Assembly (NCBI GenBank): GCA_963817395.1
Contig: CAWFOC010000008.1
Location: 186,001 to 250,000, forward strand
Reading direction: 5' to 3'
Length of the DNA: 64,000 nt
Origin: CAWGYQ01 sp963817395
GTDB taxonomy: Bacteria > Acidobacteriota > Vicinamibacteria > Vicinamibacterales > CAVPJW01
Shown here: in pieces, positions 24,925-34,423 of the stretch
How the letters are laid out: each line of letters opens with the position of its first letter
Numbering within the stretch: position 1 is the stretch's first letter
Notes under the pieces: generated by a model
The model's database searches: none
The model's input: the letters and a program-made list of their open reading frames with translations, nothing else
Told to the model about the DNA's origin: nothing
Position numbers and translations under genes: made by a program

Positions 24925-26636
24925 GACCGTCGGCCACCGCGGCTGTGCTGACCCGCCACCGGGAAGGTTTCCACCGCGCTCGAGCAGCCGTGCGACGGTG
25001 TCGATGAGTCCGACCGCGTCGAACGGCTTGGCGTGATAGCTGTCGAACCCAGCCGCCAGCGCCGCGGCGCGATCCTCCGGACGGGCGTAGGCTGTGAGTG
25101 CGAGCCCGATGACGTGCGGATGGCTCGCTTTCACTTGCTGCATCAGCTCGTAGCCGTTGGCCCCTGGCATGCCGATGTCGGCGATGAGGACGTCGACGGT
25201 TTCGCGCGACAGGATTGCCGTCGCCGAAGCGGCCGAGTCGGCTTCGAACACCAGAGCGGCTTCACGCTCGAGCAGAATTCTCAGCACGTCGCGCGCGTCG
25301 TCGTGATCGTCCACGACGAGAATCCGGATCCCGGAGAACAGACCGACGCCGACGCGATGCGATGGTGGACCGGGTCGCTTGAAACGGGCGCCGGGAGCGA
25401 GTGCGACGGGAGCGGCAAGCGGATGACGAAGGTGGCACCGCATCCGTTGCCGTCGCTGCGCGCCTGGATCGAGCCGCCGTGGCGCTCCACGAGATAACGC
25501 GCAATCGCGAGCCCGAGACCCAGTCCGCTGTGCCGCCGTGTGGCACGACTGTCGCCCTGGCGGAATCGATCGAAGACGAAGGGAAGAAATTCTGGCGCGA
25601 TGCCGACGCCGGAGTCCTGGATGTCGATCGCGACCCACTCGCGCCCGGCCGAGCAACTCAGGTGAACGCGGCCACCCTTGGGCGTGAATTTCACGGCATT
25701 CGACAACACGTTGTAGAGCACCTGCTGAAGCCGCCGGGCATCGCCTTCAATGGTTGGAATGTCGCCATCGACGGTGTTCGTCAACTGGATCTGTTTGGCG
25801 AGCGCCTGGGGGCGCACGGCGTTCAGTGCGCTCTCCGCCATCTGCGGCACGAAGATGGGCAAGCGGGTGACATCGAGCTTGCCGGCGATGATGCGCGAGA
25901 CGTCGAGGATGTCCTCGATGAGCTGAGCCTGCAGCCGCGCATTGCGTCCGATCACGGCGACCGCCTCGGCCGTCCGCTCTGGAGGCAGCTCGCCGGACTG
26001 AAGCATCTGGACCCATCCGACGATGGCGTTGAGCGGTGTGCGCAGCTCGTGTGAGAGGACCGCCAGGAAATCGTCCTTCAGGCGGCTGGCTTCGTGCGCC
26101 GCCTCGAGCGCAAAGCGCAGCCGCTCCTCGCTTTGACGGGAATGCTCCTCGGCGCGGGTGCGCTGGACGGAGAACGCCACCTGCGTCGCGATCATTCCCG
26201 CCAGTTCGAGATCGGTGTTCGAGAGCGTCGTCGGCTTGTCGTAATAGAGCATGAACTTGCCGATGACGCGCCCGGAGTTCAGGAGCGGTACGAACGCCAT
26301 GGCGGCAATCGACTCGGCGTGCAGCACGGGAAGGTAGGCCGCGAGCGAGGGATCGGCGTTGACGTTGCTGACGACGATGGGCTGCGGATCGGGTGTATCG
26401 GGCGTCCAGGGCGTATGGCCCTCGACGGCACGGCGGTACTCCTCCGACAAGCCGCGCCACGCCTTGAAGCGCATCACCCCGTCGGGATCGAACAGCAGAA
26501 TGGACGCCCGCGAGACCTCCAGTCCGTCTTGAAGCGCGTCGAGCGCCGCGGTGTAGATGTCTTCGACCGTCCGCGTGCGGGCGATGGCTCGTACCAGCCC
26601 GAGGCACACGTTGAAGTCGTTTCGAACCGTTGGCAT
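24925..26636 (-). CDS. Hybrid histidine kinase: GAF-HisKA-HATPase-receiver (one frameshift)
   Basis: Residues 1-165 form a GAF sensor domain ('ALQDGLEVSRASILLFDPDG...'). Next is a HisKA domain with the phosphorylated His in 'FLAVLSHELRTPLNAIVGW' and a HATPase with N box 'QQVLYNVLSNAVKFTPKGG', G1 'IDIQDSGVGIAPEF' and G2 'GLGLGLAIARYLVERHGG'. The kinase frame then breaks near 25350 and the other frame reads a receiver: 'IRILVVDDHDDARDVLRI', phosphoacceptor in 'VDVLIADIGMPGANGYEL' and 'HAKPFDAVGL'. No membrane helix is predicted, so it senses a cytosolic signal. Exact C-terminus is uncertain because of the shift. Confidence 0.82.
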
Positions 26637-26699
26637 CTGACAATTCTATCGCCTGGGCGCGATGTCAACCCTGGAGCTGGCGCCGGCGTCTAAGCGAGT

Positions 26700-27260
26700 A
26701 TGCCCCACGCGCGCCCGTCCATTCTGATCGGCAGTCTGGTCCTTGCCACCGCGTTTCCGGCCGCCGGCCATGAGCTGTCCGCGTCCCGCGAGGCTGCCAT
26801 CGGCACCCCGGCGACTCTCAGCCGGTTCGTGCGGGTGGACGCTCGACTGTATCGCGGCGAAGAGCCCGACTCGGTCGAGCTCGAAGCTTTGCAAAGGCTT
26901 GGGGTTCGCACCGTCATCAGCCTGCGTACCGACACGGCTGCCCGGGCGCGGGTCGAGGCCCTCGGGATGCGGTTCGTGCACATTCCCATCCCGCTCCGTC
27001 CGCTGACGTTCGGGGTGGCGTGAATCGAAAGGCGGTCGAGGAGTTCTTCCGCGTCGTCGACGATCCGGCAAACGGTATCGTTTACGTTCACTGCAGGCGC
27101 GGCGCGGATCGGACGGGCACGCTCATCGGGCTCTACCGCATCGCTCGACAGCACTGGGCCGCGGCTGACGCCTATCGTGAAGCGCGCGGGCTGGGTATGC
27201 GCTGGTGGCTGTTCCGCGTGCGAGGACCTCTTCGAGCGATTTGCCGCTCAGCCCGTCTAG
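26700..27260 (+). CDS. Exported dual-specificity-type protein phosphatase (two frameshifts)
   Basis: A signal-peptide-like start (SLVLATAFPAAGHEL) precedes a tyrosine/dual-specificity phosphatase domain: 'LYRGEEPDSVELEALQRLGVRTVISLR', then the P-loop HCRRGADRTG with catalytic Cys and Arg. Frames must be joined near 27018 and near 27225; the second join gives 'EDLFERFAAQPV' and stop TAG at 27258-27260. The corrected length is about 187 residues. Such small exported DSPs are related to bacterial Tyr/Ser phosphatases; the target is unknown. Confidence 0.7.
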
Positions 27261-27387
27261 CCGCGCTCGCAACACAGCCCGATCCCAACCCGCCAGGCTC
27301 GGCGACCACCAGCCCCGACAGACTTGATCTATCCTCAAGCGGCCCGGCGCACCGGGAGCATCTCCCTGAAACGGAGCGCACACGACG

Positions 27388-28744
27388 ATGACTGCATCGA
27401 CCAGTACGGCCCAGCCGTCCAGGTGGCGGCGCGAAGACTTGCTGATCGTGGGAACGGCGCTGACTGTCGCCCTGGTGGCGGCCGTCGTGGCGGCCCTCGC
27501 GGAAGCGCCCAAGGTGCAATCACTCGTCGGGCTTCTCGTGATTCTCGTCATCGCCTATGCGGCGTCCACCAACCGCGCGGCCATCGATCGGAGGACAGTC
27601 GCGTGGGGTCTGGGACTCCAGTTGCTGTTCGCCGTCCTCGTGCTGAAGACCACGCCAGGCCAGCGTCTGTTCATGTTCCTGGGAAACGCCATCAATCAGC
27701 TGCTGCAGTTCGGCAATGTCGGCTCGGCCTTCGTCTTCGGCCCGCTCGGCGACACCGCCGTGTGGCCGAAGATCATGACCGCCGTCCTGGGCCCGGAGGG
27801 CGCACGCTACAGCGTGATGATTGCGTTCCACGTGCTGCCGACCATCATCTTCATCGCGGCACTGTTCGCGATTCTCTACTACCTCGGCGTCATGCAGTTC
27901 GTGGTGCGTGCCTTCGCGGTCGGGATGCGCCGGGTCATGAAGGCCAGCGGAGCTGAAACGCTGAACGTGGCCGCGAGCATTTTCATGGGGCAGACGGAGG
28001 CGCCGCTGACGATCCGCCCGTACCTGCCGCGCATGACGCGATCGGAGCTCATGACGGTGATGACCTCCGGAATGGCGCACATCTCGGGCGGGATCATGGC
28101 GGCCTACATCCTGTTCGGGATCGAAGCGCGGCATCTGCTGACCGCGGTCATCATGACGGCGCCCGGCACGCTGATGATGGCGAAGATCTTCGTGCCCGAG
28201 ACGGACGAGCCCGAGACCATGGGTACCGTGAAGCTGAAAGTCGAGAATACGGACGTCAATCTGATTGACGCGGCGGGCCGCGGCACGACCGAAGGGCTGT
28301 CGCTGGCGCTCAATGTCGGCGCGATGCTGATTTCGTTCATCGCCCTCATTGCGCTCACCAATGCCGTGCTCGGACTGGTGGGGTTCAGTCTTCAGCAGAT
28401 TTTTGGCTGGGTCTTCGCGCCGCTGGCCTGGAGCATGGGCGTGACGTGGCAGGATGCGCGCACGGTCGGCAACCTGCTGGGCACACGCATGGTGCTCAAC
28501 GAGTTCGTCGGCGTACTCGCAGCTCGGGCCGCTGAAGGATTCGCTGGACCCGCGCTCCTTTACGATTGCCACCTTCGCGCTGTGCGGGTTCGCGAATTTC
28601 AGCTCGATCGGCATTCAGATCGGCGGCATTGGCGCGCTGGCGCCCAACCGGCGGCGCGATCTCGCCGAGCTCGGGCTGCGGGCGATGTTCGCCGGTACGC
28701 TGGCCAACTTCGTCACCGCCACGATTGCGGGATTCCTGCTCTGA
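27388..28744 (+). CDS. NupC-type concentrative nucleoside transporter (one frameshift)
   Basis: An integral membrane protein with about ten hydrophobic segments. The CNT signature 'NVAASIFMGQTEAPLTIRPYLP..TRSELMTVMTSGMAHISGGIMAAYI' identifies the nucleoside-binding core, and 'ARTVGNLLGTRMVLNEFVGV' the second repeat. A one-base insertion near 28515 must be removed to continue as 'YSQLGPLKD..SFTIATFALCGFANFSSIGIQIGGIGALAP' to the stop at 28742-28744. The corrected length, about 451 residues, fits the family. It would import nucleosides with Na+ or H+. It lies just upstream of argG but is probably a separate unit. Confidence 0.85.
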
Positions 28745-28769
28745 GCAGAACGGTGCGCCTCGCCGCCAC

Positions 28770-28799
28770 GCGACAGGTGCAGGCCGGATTGCGTACAAT
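28770..28799 (+). promoter_or_regulatory. Predicted argG promoter
   Basis: A good -10 box TACAAT (28794-28799) is preceded by GCGACA (28770-28775, four of six -35 matches) with an 18-base spacer. It is between nupC and argG. No arginine-rich leader ORF or terminator is seen before argG. Confidence 0.45.
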
Positions 28800-28820
28800 G
28801 CACATTTTTCTGGAGAACTC

Positions 28821-30188
28821 TTGGCGACGATCCTGCAAAACCTTCCGGTAGGCGCTCGCGTCGGCATCGCGTTTTCCGGCGGGCTCGACACCAGCGCCGC
28901 GATCCACTGGATGCGCCAGAAGGGGGCCATTCCCTTCGCGTACACCGCGAATCTCGGCCAGCCCGATGAGGTCGACTACGACGACATTCCGCGGCGCGCG
29001 CGCGCCTATGGCGCCGAGCAGGCGCGACTCGTGGAGTGCCGGCCGCAGCTGGTGGCCGAGGGGCTCGCCGCGCTCCAGTGCGGTGCGTTTCACATCTCGA
29101 CCGCTGGCAACACCTACTTCAACACGACGCCTCTCGGTCGCGCCGTCACCGGCACCATGCTCGTCGTCGCCATGCGAGACGATGACGTGCACATCTGGGG
29201 AGATGGCAGCACCTTCAAGGGCAACGACATCGAGCGGTTCTACCGCTACGGCCTGCTCGCCAATCCGAACCTGAAAATCTACAAGCCGTGGCTCGATCAG
29301 CAGTTCATCGACGAGCTGGGCGGCCGCAAGGAGATGTCCGAGTACATGCGCCGTGCCGGCCTCGAGTACCGGATGAGCGCGGAGAAGGCGTACTCGACCG
29401 ACTCGAACATCCTCGGCGCCACGCACGAGGCGAAGGATCTCGAGCGGCTCGACACGGGCATCGCGATCGTCGAGCCCATCATGGGGACCGCGTTCTGGCG
29501 CGAAGGCGTCACAATCCGGCCCGAGACTGTGTCCATCCGCTTCGACGAAGGCTCTCCGGTGGCCATCAACGGCGTGGCCTACAAGGACGCGCTGACGATG
29601 TTCACCGAGGCGAACGCCATCGGCGGGCGTCACGGGCTCGGCATGTCGGACCAAATCGAGAACCGCATCATCGAGGCCAAGAGCCGCGGGATTTACGAGG
29701 CGCCAGGGCTCGCGCTGCTCTTCATCGCGTACGAGCGTCTCGTCACCGGCATTCACAACGAGGACACGATCGAACAGTACCGCACCAACGGTCGTCGTCT
29801 TGGACGTCTGCTGTACCAGGGCCGGTGGTTCGATCCGCAGTCGATGATGCTGCGCGAATCGGCGCAGCGCTGGGTGGCGCGCGCGGTCACGGGCGAAGTC
29901 ACGCTCGAGCTGCGGCGCGGCAACGACTATTCGATTCTCGACACGACCAGCCCGAACCTGACCTACAAGCCCGAGCGCCTCACCATGGAGAAGGGCGCCT
30001 CGGCGTTCTCACCGCAGGATCGCATCGGCCAGCTGACGATGCGGAACCTGGACATCAGCGACACGCGGGAGAAGCTGCTCCTCTACGCGAAGACGGGGCT
30101 GATCGCACCCCCCGACCAGGATGGCGTGCCGTTGCTCACCTCCGAAACTGGCGAGCCGGACGACGACTCTTCAGAACCCAACGGATAG
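28821..30188 (+). CDS. argG: Argininosuccinate synthase
   Basis: A 455-residue enzyme that joins citrulline and aspartate at the expense of ATP in arginine synthesis. It has the PP-loop 'VGIAFSGGLDTSAAIHWM', 'QCGAFHISTAGNTYFNTTPLGRAVTG', 'GDGSTFKGNDIERFYRYGLL' and 'SYSTDSN'-type 'AYSTDSNILGATHEAKDLE'. It is the longer, E. coli-like ArgG form, with an acidic 20-residue tail. The start is TTG 28821, not an ATG: it gives the usual 'ATILQNLPVGARVGIAFSGG' and TGGAG lies just upstream. Confidence 0.95.
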   Translation: MATILQNLPVGARVGIAFSGGLDTSAAIHWMRQKGAIPFAYTANLGQPDEVDYDDIPRRARAYGAEQARLVECRPQLVAEGLAALQCGAFHISTAGNTYFNTTPLGRAVTGTMLVVAMRDDDVHIWGDGSTFKGNDIERFYRYGLLANPNLKIYKPWLDQQFIDELGGRKEMSEYMRRAGLEYRMSAEKAYSTDSNILGATHEAKDLERLDTGIAIVEPIMGTAFWREGVTIRPETVSIRFDEGSPVAINGVAYKDALTMFTEANAIGGRHGLGMSDQIENRIIEAKSRGIYEAPGLALLFIAYERLVTGIHNEDTIEQYRTNGRRLGRLLYQGRWFDPQSMMLRESAQRWVARAVTGEVTLELRRGNDYSILDTTSPNLTYKPERLTMEKGASAFSPQDRIGQLTMRNLDISDTREKLLLYAKTGLIAPPDQDGVPLLTSETGEPDDDSSEPNG

Positions 30189-30206
30189 AGGGGTAAACCA
30201 GCACCC

Positions 30207-32424
30207 GTGATCGTCTCGATGCGAGTGTCGCTTCAGGCGGCTCTCTTCGTCCTGTCCTCCGTCGCCATCGACCTGGCGCAGGCTCAAAACGCGGCACCCA
30301 GCCCGCCCAGCGTGGTACGCGCCGCGCCGCTCGGCGAGGGCGAGACGATTGCCGTCGATGGGCGCCTCGACGAAGTCGTGTGGCTGCGAGCCGAGCCGGC
30401 AGCCGGCTTCCTGCAGCAGGACCCCGACAACGGCGCGCCGGTCACCGAGCGCACCGAAGTGCGCCTGCTGTTCGATCGCGAAAATCTCTATCTCGGCGTC
30501 TGGTGCTACGACTCGGAGCCCGATCGCCTGCTCGGCAACCAGATGCAGCGCGATCAGGACTTCGACGCTGACGACCGGTTCATGTGGGCCATCGACACGT
30601 TTCTCGACGGACGCACCGGGTACTTCTTCGAGGTCAACCCGTCGGGCGCGATGGGCGACGGGCTCGTCAGGCCCGGTCTGGGCGGCAACATCAGCGGGGA
30701 GGTCAATAAGTCGTGGGACGGAATCTGGCTCGCGCGCGTCCAGCGGACGGACGAAGGCTGGTTCGTCGAGGTGCAGATCCCGTTTCGCACGGTGAACTTC
30801 GATCCCAACGCCCAGGCCTGGGGCATCAACTTCCAGCGCACCGTGCGCCGCAAGAACGAGGAGAGCCTGTGGACCGGCCATGCCCGCAACCAGGGGCTGA
30901 CCCGTATCTCGAGCGCCGGACGGCTGCGAGGGACTCACGAGCATCAGCCAGGGATTCGGGCTCGACATCCAGCCGTTTGCCGTGGCCAATGTCAGCTCGG
31001 CGCCGGGCCGTGGCCGGCCCGCCAGCATCGGTGATGCCGATGTCGGCGTCGATCTCTTCTACAACGTCACGCCGGGCCTGCGCTTCAACTTCACGGTCAA
31101 CACCGACTTCGCGGAGACCGAAGTCGATGAGCGGCGCGTGAATCTGACGCGCTTCCCGCTCTTCTTCCCGGAGAAGCGCGATTTCTTCCTCGAAGGCTCG
31201 AGCTTCTTCGATTTTTCGAGCGAGCCGGGCAACGCCATCGTTCCATTCTTCAGCCGCCGCATCGGCCTCGATCCGAACGGCAACCCGCAGCGCATCAACT
31301 ACGGCGCCAAGCTCACCGGGCAGACCGGCGCCTACGACGTGGGTGTGCTGCAGGTCCGCACGGGCGACGAGGAAGACAGCGGGCTCTTTGGCGAGGACTT
31401 TACCGTCACACGCATCCGACGTCGTTTCATGGCGCGCTCCTACGTGGGTGCCATTTATACGCGCCGCGCCGGTGACGAGACGTTGCCCGAACGCCATACG
31501 GCCGGCACGGACTTCGAACTGGCCACGTCCACGTTCCGGGGATCCGAGAATCTCGAGTTCAGCGGCTTCTTCCTGCACACGACCAATCTGTTCGACGAGG
31601 GTGGGTCGGACGCCTTCGGCCTGCGCCTCAGCTATCCCAACGATCCGCTGGTGGCGCGCGTGTCGTTCCGGGAGCTGCAGGAGCACTACGACCCGGCGGT
31701 CGGGTTCGTCGAGCGCCGCAACTATTGGCGCGTCAATCCCGTGGTCAACTACTCGCTCAGGCCGTCCGATCATCCCTTCATCCGACGGATGACCTTCGGT
31801 GTCAACTCCGAGCTCGCCTTCGATCTCGAGAACGTGCCCGTGACGCGCCGCTACGGTCTCACGGTCATGGATCTCGAGGTTCATTCGGGTGACATCGTCG
31901 TTTTCGCCGTCGAGCCGGACTTCGAGCGGCTTCAAGAGGACTTCGAGATCATCCCAGGCATCGTCCTGCCCGTGGGGGAGGCGTACGACTTCGTCCGCTA
32001 CGTGGCGGAGCTCAACACAGCGAGCCGCCGCAAGATTGCACTGACCGCGCGCGCGGATCTCGGGTCGTTCTTCTCGGGGGACCGCCAGGAATACGTGGCA
32101 GCAGTCACGGTTCGGCCGGCGGCGGGGTGGCTGATGACACTCGAAGCCGAGCACAACGAGGTGGATCTGGCGGAAGGGCGGTTTACAACCGACGTGGTGC
32201 GCGCGGCCGTGAACACGCAATTCAGCCCGTGGATCTCCCTCGTCAACAACATCCAGTACGACACCGTCAGCGAGGTGCTCGGCTGGCAGTTACGCTTCCG
32301 GTGGATCACGCGGCCCGGCGACGACCTGTACTTCGTCTACACGCACAACTGGCGCGACGACGGGGGTTTCGGCACGCTGGATCGCAGGGCCGCCGCCAAG
32401 ATCGTTCGGACCTTCAGCTTCTGA
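30207..32424 (+). CDS. DUF5916 / CBM9-like outer-membrane protein (one frameshift)
   Basis: A protein of about 738 residues after correction. A signal peptide (SLQAALFVLSSVAIDLAQAQN) is followed by a CBM9-like N-terminal domain ('IAVDGRLDEVVWLRA...VRLLFDRENLYLGVWCYD'). The long C-terminal part fits the DUF5916 family: 'FNFTVNTDFAETEVDERRVNLTRFPLFFPEKRDFFLEGSSFF', many amphipathic strands and a final 'RTFSF', as in outer-membrane barrels. A one-base insertion near 30935 breaks the frame. GTG 30207 was chosen for spacing from AGAGGGG. Its substrate is unknown; sugar binding by the N-domain is inferred. Confidence 0.75.
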
Positions 32425-32440
32425 ACCACTTGTCTCCAGC

Positions 32441-32470
32441 TTGACAGTGCCCGGCACCGCATGGGACGAT
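32441..32470 (+). promoter_or_regulatory. Predicted promoter of the tlpA-type/nDsbD operon
   Basis: A consensus TTGACA (32441-32446) and an 18-base spacer to GACGAT (32465-32470). Transcription would begin near 32477, two bases before the ATG of a cysteine-rich leader ORF. The -10 box is weak, but the layout repeats that of the cys and his attenuators. Confidence 0.5.
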
Positions 32471-32478
32471 CTTGGCGC

Positions 32479-32553
32479 ATGTCAGTGGCCCGGACCTGCT
32501 CGTGTTGTCGCTGTAGAGCACAAGCCTTCCCGGGCCGCACTGTGTCCACATGA
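32479..32553 (+). CDS. Second cysteine-rich leader peptide, upstream of the TlpA-type gene
   Basis: A 24-codon ORF (ATG 32479 to TGA 32551-32553) reads M-S-V-A-R-T-C-S-C-C-R-C-R-A-Q-A; four Cys codons fall within six codons (32497-32514). An in-frame ATG at 32461 is an alternative start, but it lies upstream of the predicted mRNA start. Downstream come an antiterminator segment CCGGGCCG (32530-32537) and an intrinsic terminator, then a TlpA-like thiol-disulfide gene. The likely role is cysteine-dependent attenuation, as for the sulfate operon, although the Cys run is shorter and interrupted. Confidence 0.7.
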   Translation: MSVARTCSCCRCRAQAFPGRTVST

Positions 32554-32601
32554 TCGTGCACGGCTAGTCGTTCAGCACGAACAGGTTTTCGCAGAGTTCA
32601 C

Positions 32602-32640
32602 GGCCCGGAAGGCGTCCACGCTTTCCGGGCCTTTTCTTTT
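32602..32640 (+). terminator. Attenuator terminator upstream of the TlpA-type gene
   Basis: Arms 32602-32614 (GGCCCGGAAGGCG) and 32619-32631 pair over 13 bp with one G-T, loop TCCA, and are followed by TTTTCTTTT. The left arm with the base before it (CGGCCCGG, 32601-32608) is also complementary over 8 bases to leader segment 32530-32537, so terminator and antiterminator exclude each other. Confidence 0.85.
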
Positions 32641-32673
32641 GATGCGGCTGTTGCCGCAACAAGGAGCTCGATT

Positions 32674-33912
32674 ATGACCACGCTGAGGCTGGCACCGAAG
32701 AGCCTGGCCGCCGCAATGTTGCTCTTCGGCACGGTCCTGACCGCTTCGCAGGACGACGCCCGCTCGCTCGCCGGACGTTGGGACGCCGTCGTCGTGGCCA
32801 ACAACGTGGACGTGCCGTTCCCGTTCGAGATTGTCGCAGAGGGTTCCGCGCTGAAGGGCTCGTTCTTCAACGGCGAACGGCGTATCACCTCCACCGCGAG
32901 CCGTTACGAGAACGGTGTGCTTTCCTTCACGTTCGGTCAATACGCGTCCACGCTCAGGGTGAACGTTCAGGACGGACAGCTGAGCGGCGAGTATGTGCGG
33001 GCGCGAGGGGCGCCGCTCCCGTTCCGGGCGATGCGTGCCGCCGCTGCTCCCCCACGACCCGCGGGGGATGTGCCGTCCATTGCCGGGACCTGGATCGTCA
33101 CCGCCAAGAGCAACAAGGGCGAATCGGCGTGGCGTTTCATCGCGACGCAGAAGGGCGCGGATGTGACGGCGACGATCCTTCGCGTCGACGGCGACACCGG
33201 GACATTGACCGGCTCGTATCTTGACGGGCGGTTCGTGTTGGGTCACTTCTCGGGCGCCCGGCCGCTTCGTCTCGAAGTGGCGCCGGCCGAGGACGGCACA
33301 TTGACGCTCACGCAGAACGGTCAGACCGCGCTCGTCGCCGCGCGCGAAGGCGCCGCACGTGCGGCGGCCATTGGCACCCCCACCGATCCGAGCGCGCACA
33401 CGACGGTGAGCAATCAATCCGAGCCGTTCCGCTTCAGCTTCCCGGATCTCGGCGGGCAGATTGTCAGCAACACCGATGCGAAGTTCCGGGGCAAGGTGGT
33501 GCTCGTCAATATCAGCGGCAGCTGGTGTCCGAACTGCCACGACGAGGCGCCGTTCCTCTCCGCGCTCTATAAGAAGTATCGCGGCCGCGGGCTCGAGATC
33601 GTCGCGCTGTCCTTCGAGGAAGCCGATCAGCTCGCCAATCCGACGCGGCTCCGGACGTTCATCGACACCTACGGCCTCGAATACACGGTGCTGCTCCCTG
33701 GCGAGCCGGAGCAGCTCGCCGAGAAGGTGCCGCAGGCCGTCAACCTGAATGCGTTCCCGACGACCTTCATCCTGGGCCGCGACGGACGCGTGCGAGCAGT
33801 CCATGCGGGGTTCCCGAGCCCAGGCAGCGGCGAGTTCTACATCCAGGCCGAGCGCGACGTGACATCCGAGGTCGAGCGGCTTCTGGCCGAGGGCGCGCCC
33901 GAATCGAACTGA
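32674..33912 (+). CDS. Exported TlpA-like thiol-disulfide protein with two N-terminal beta repeats
   Basis: A 412-residue protein with a signal-peptide-like start. Residues 30-120 and 130-225 are two similar beta-rich repeats ('LAGRWDAVVVANN...LKGSFFNGERR...' and 'IAGTWIVTAKSNKG...LTGSYLDGRF...'). From about 245, a TlpA/ResA-type thioredoxin fold has the active site Cys285-Pro-Asn-Cys288 in 'GSWCPNCHDEAPFLS' and the cis-Pro in 'AFPTTFILGRDGRV'. It probably reduces or shuffles disulfides of exported proteins. Gene order with an nDsbD homologue and a Cys attenuator supports a thiol-redox role. Spacing to the next gene is 2 bases. Confidence 0.82.
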   Translation: MTTLRLAPKSLAAAMLLFGTVLTASQDDARSLAGRWDAVVVANNVDVPFPFEIVAEGSALKGSFFNGERRITSTASRYENGVLSFTFGQYASTLRVNVQDGQLSGEYVRARGAPLPFRAMRAAAAPPRPAGDVPSIAGTWIVTAKSNKGESAWRFIATQKGADVTATILRVDGDTGTLTGSYLDGRFVLGHFSGARPLRLEVAPAEDGTLTLTQNGQTALVAAREGAARAAAIGTPTDPSAHTTVSNQSEPFRFSFPDLGGQIVSNTDAKFRGKVVLVNISGSWCPNCHDEAPFLSALYKKYRGRGLEIVALSFEEADQLANPTRLRTFIDTYGLEYTVLLPGEPEQLAEKVPQAVNLNAFPTTFILGRDGRVRAVHAGFPSPGSGEFYIQAERDVTSEVERLLAEGAPESN

Positions 33913-33914
33913 TC

Positions 33915-34409
33915 ATGACCTGGCGACGAGCAGTGTCCGGCACGGCGGCGCTCGCCCTTGCAGTGGCCGGCGTCTCGGCGCAGATCGTGCGGCCGCGGGC
34001 CGAGCTGACGCCCGTGGTGGAATCGACTGACATCAAGCCCGGGACGACCGTGAAGGTGTCGCTGAAGGTGCGCCTTCCGAAGGACGTGCACGTGCAGTCG
34101 AACACACCCCGGGATCCGTCGCTCATTCCGACCGTGCTGACGATTGCGAAGAGCGAGGGTGTGACGGTCGGGCTCATCACCTATCCGCTGGCGGCCGAAC
34201 TGCAACAGCGGGGACGCCTTGAAAAGCTGGCCGTCTATGGACCGGAGTTCGAGATCAAGGTGGAGCTGACGATCGCCGACACGACAGCCGCCGGTGATCT
34301 CAAGGTTGCCGGTGAGCTTCGGTATCAGGCGTGCAACGACACCACGTGCTTTGCTCCCGCCAAGGCGGCAGCCGAGTGGATCCTGCCGGTGAAGTCTGGG
34401 TCGTCCTAG
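33915..34409 (+). CDS. Stand-alone DsbD N-terminal domain-like exported protein
   Basis: A 164-residue protein with a signal peptide (GTAALALAVAGVSAQ). The C-terminal motif 'GELRYQACNDTTCFAPAKA', with Cys140 and Cys145, is the signature of the N-terminal domain of DsbD (DsbD-alpha), which passes reducing equivalents to periplasmic partners. The transmembrane and thioredoxin domains of DsbD are missing and are not encoded next to it. It is coupled to the TlpA-like gene (2-base gap), so the two may act as a redox pair. Confidence 0.8.
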   Translation: MTWRRAVSGTAALALAVAGVSAQIVRPRAELTPVVESTDIKPGTTVKVSLKVRLPKDVHVQSNTPRDPSLIPTVLTIAKSEGVTVGLITYPLAAELQQRGRLEKLAVYGPEFEIKVELTIADTTAAGDLKVAGELRYQACNDTTCFAPAKAAAEWILPVKSGSS

Positions 34410-34423
34410 GCGACAGAGTGTCC

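Noticed and set aside
28745..28820. Possible arginine leader/attenuator before argG
   Set aside because: No run of Arg codons and no terminator hairpin in the gap; only a promoter is supported.
30826..32220. 464-codon minus-strand open frame over the DUF5916 gene
   Set aside because: Shadow frame; composition is that of antisense high-GC DNA.
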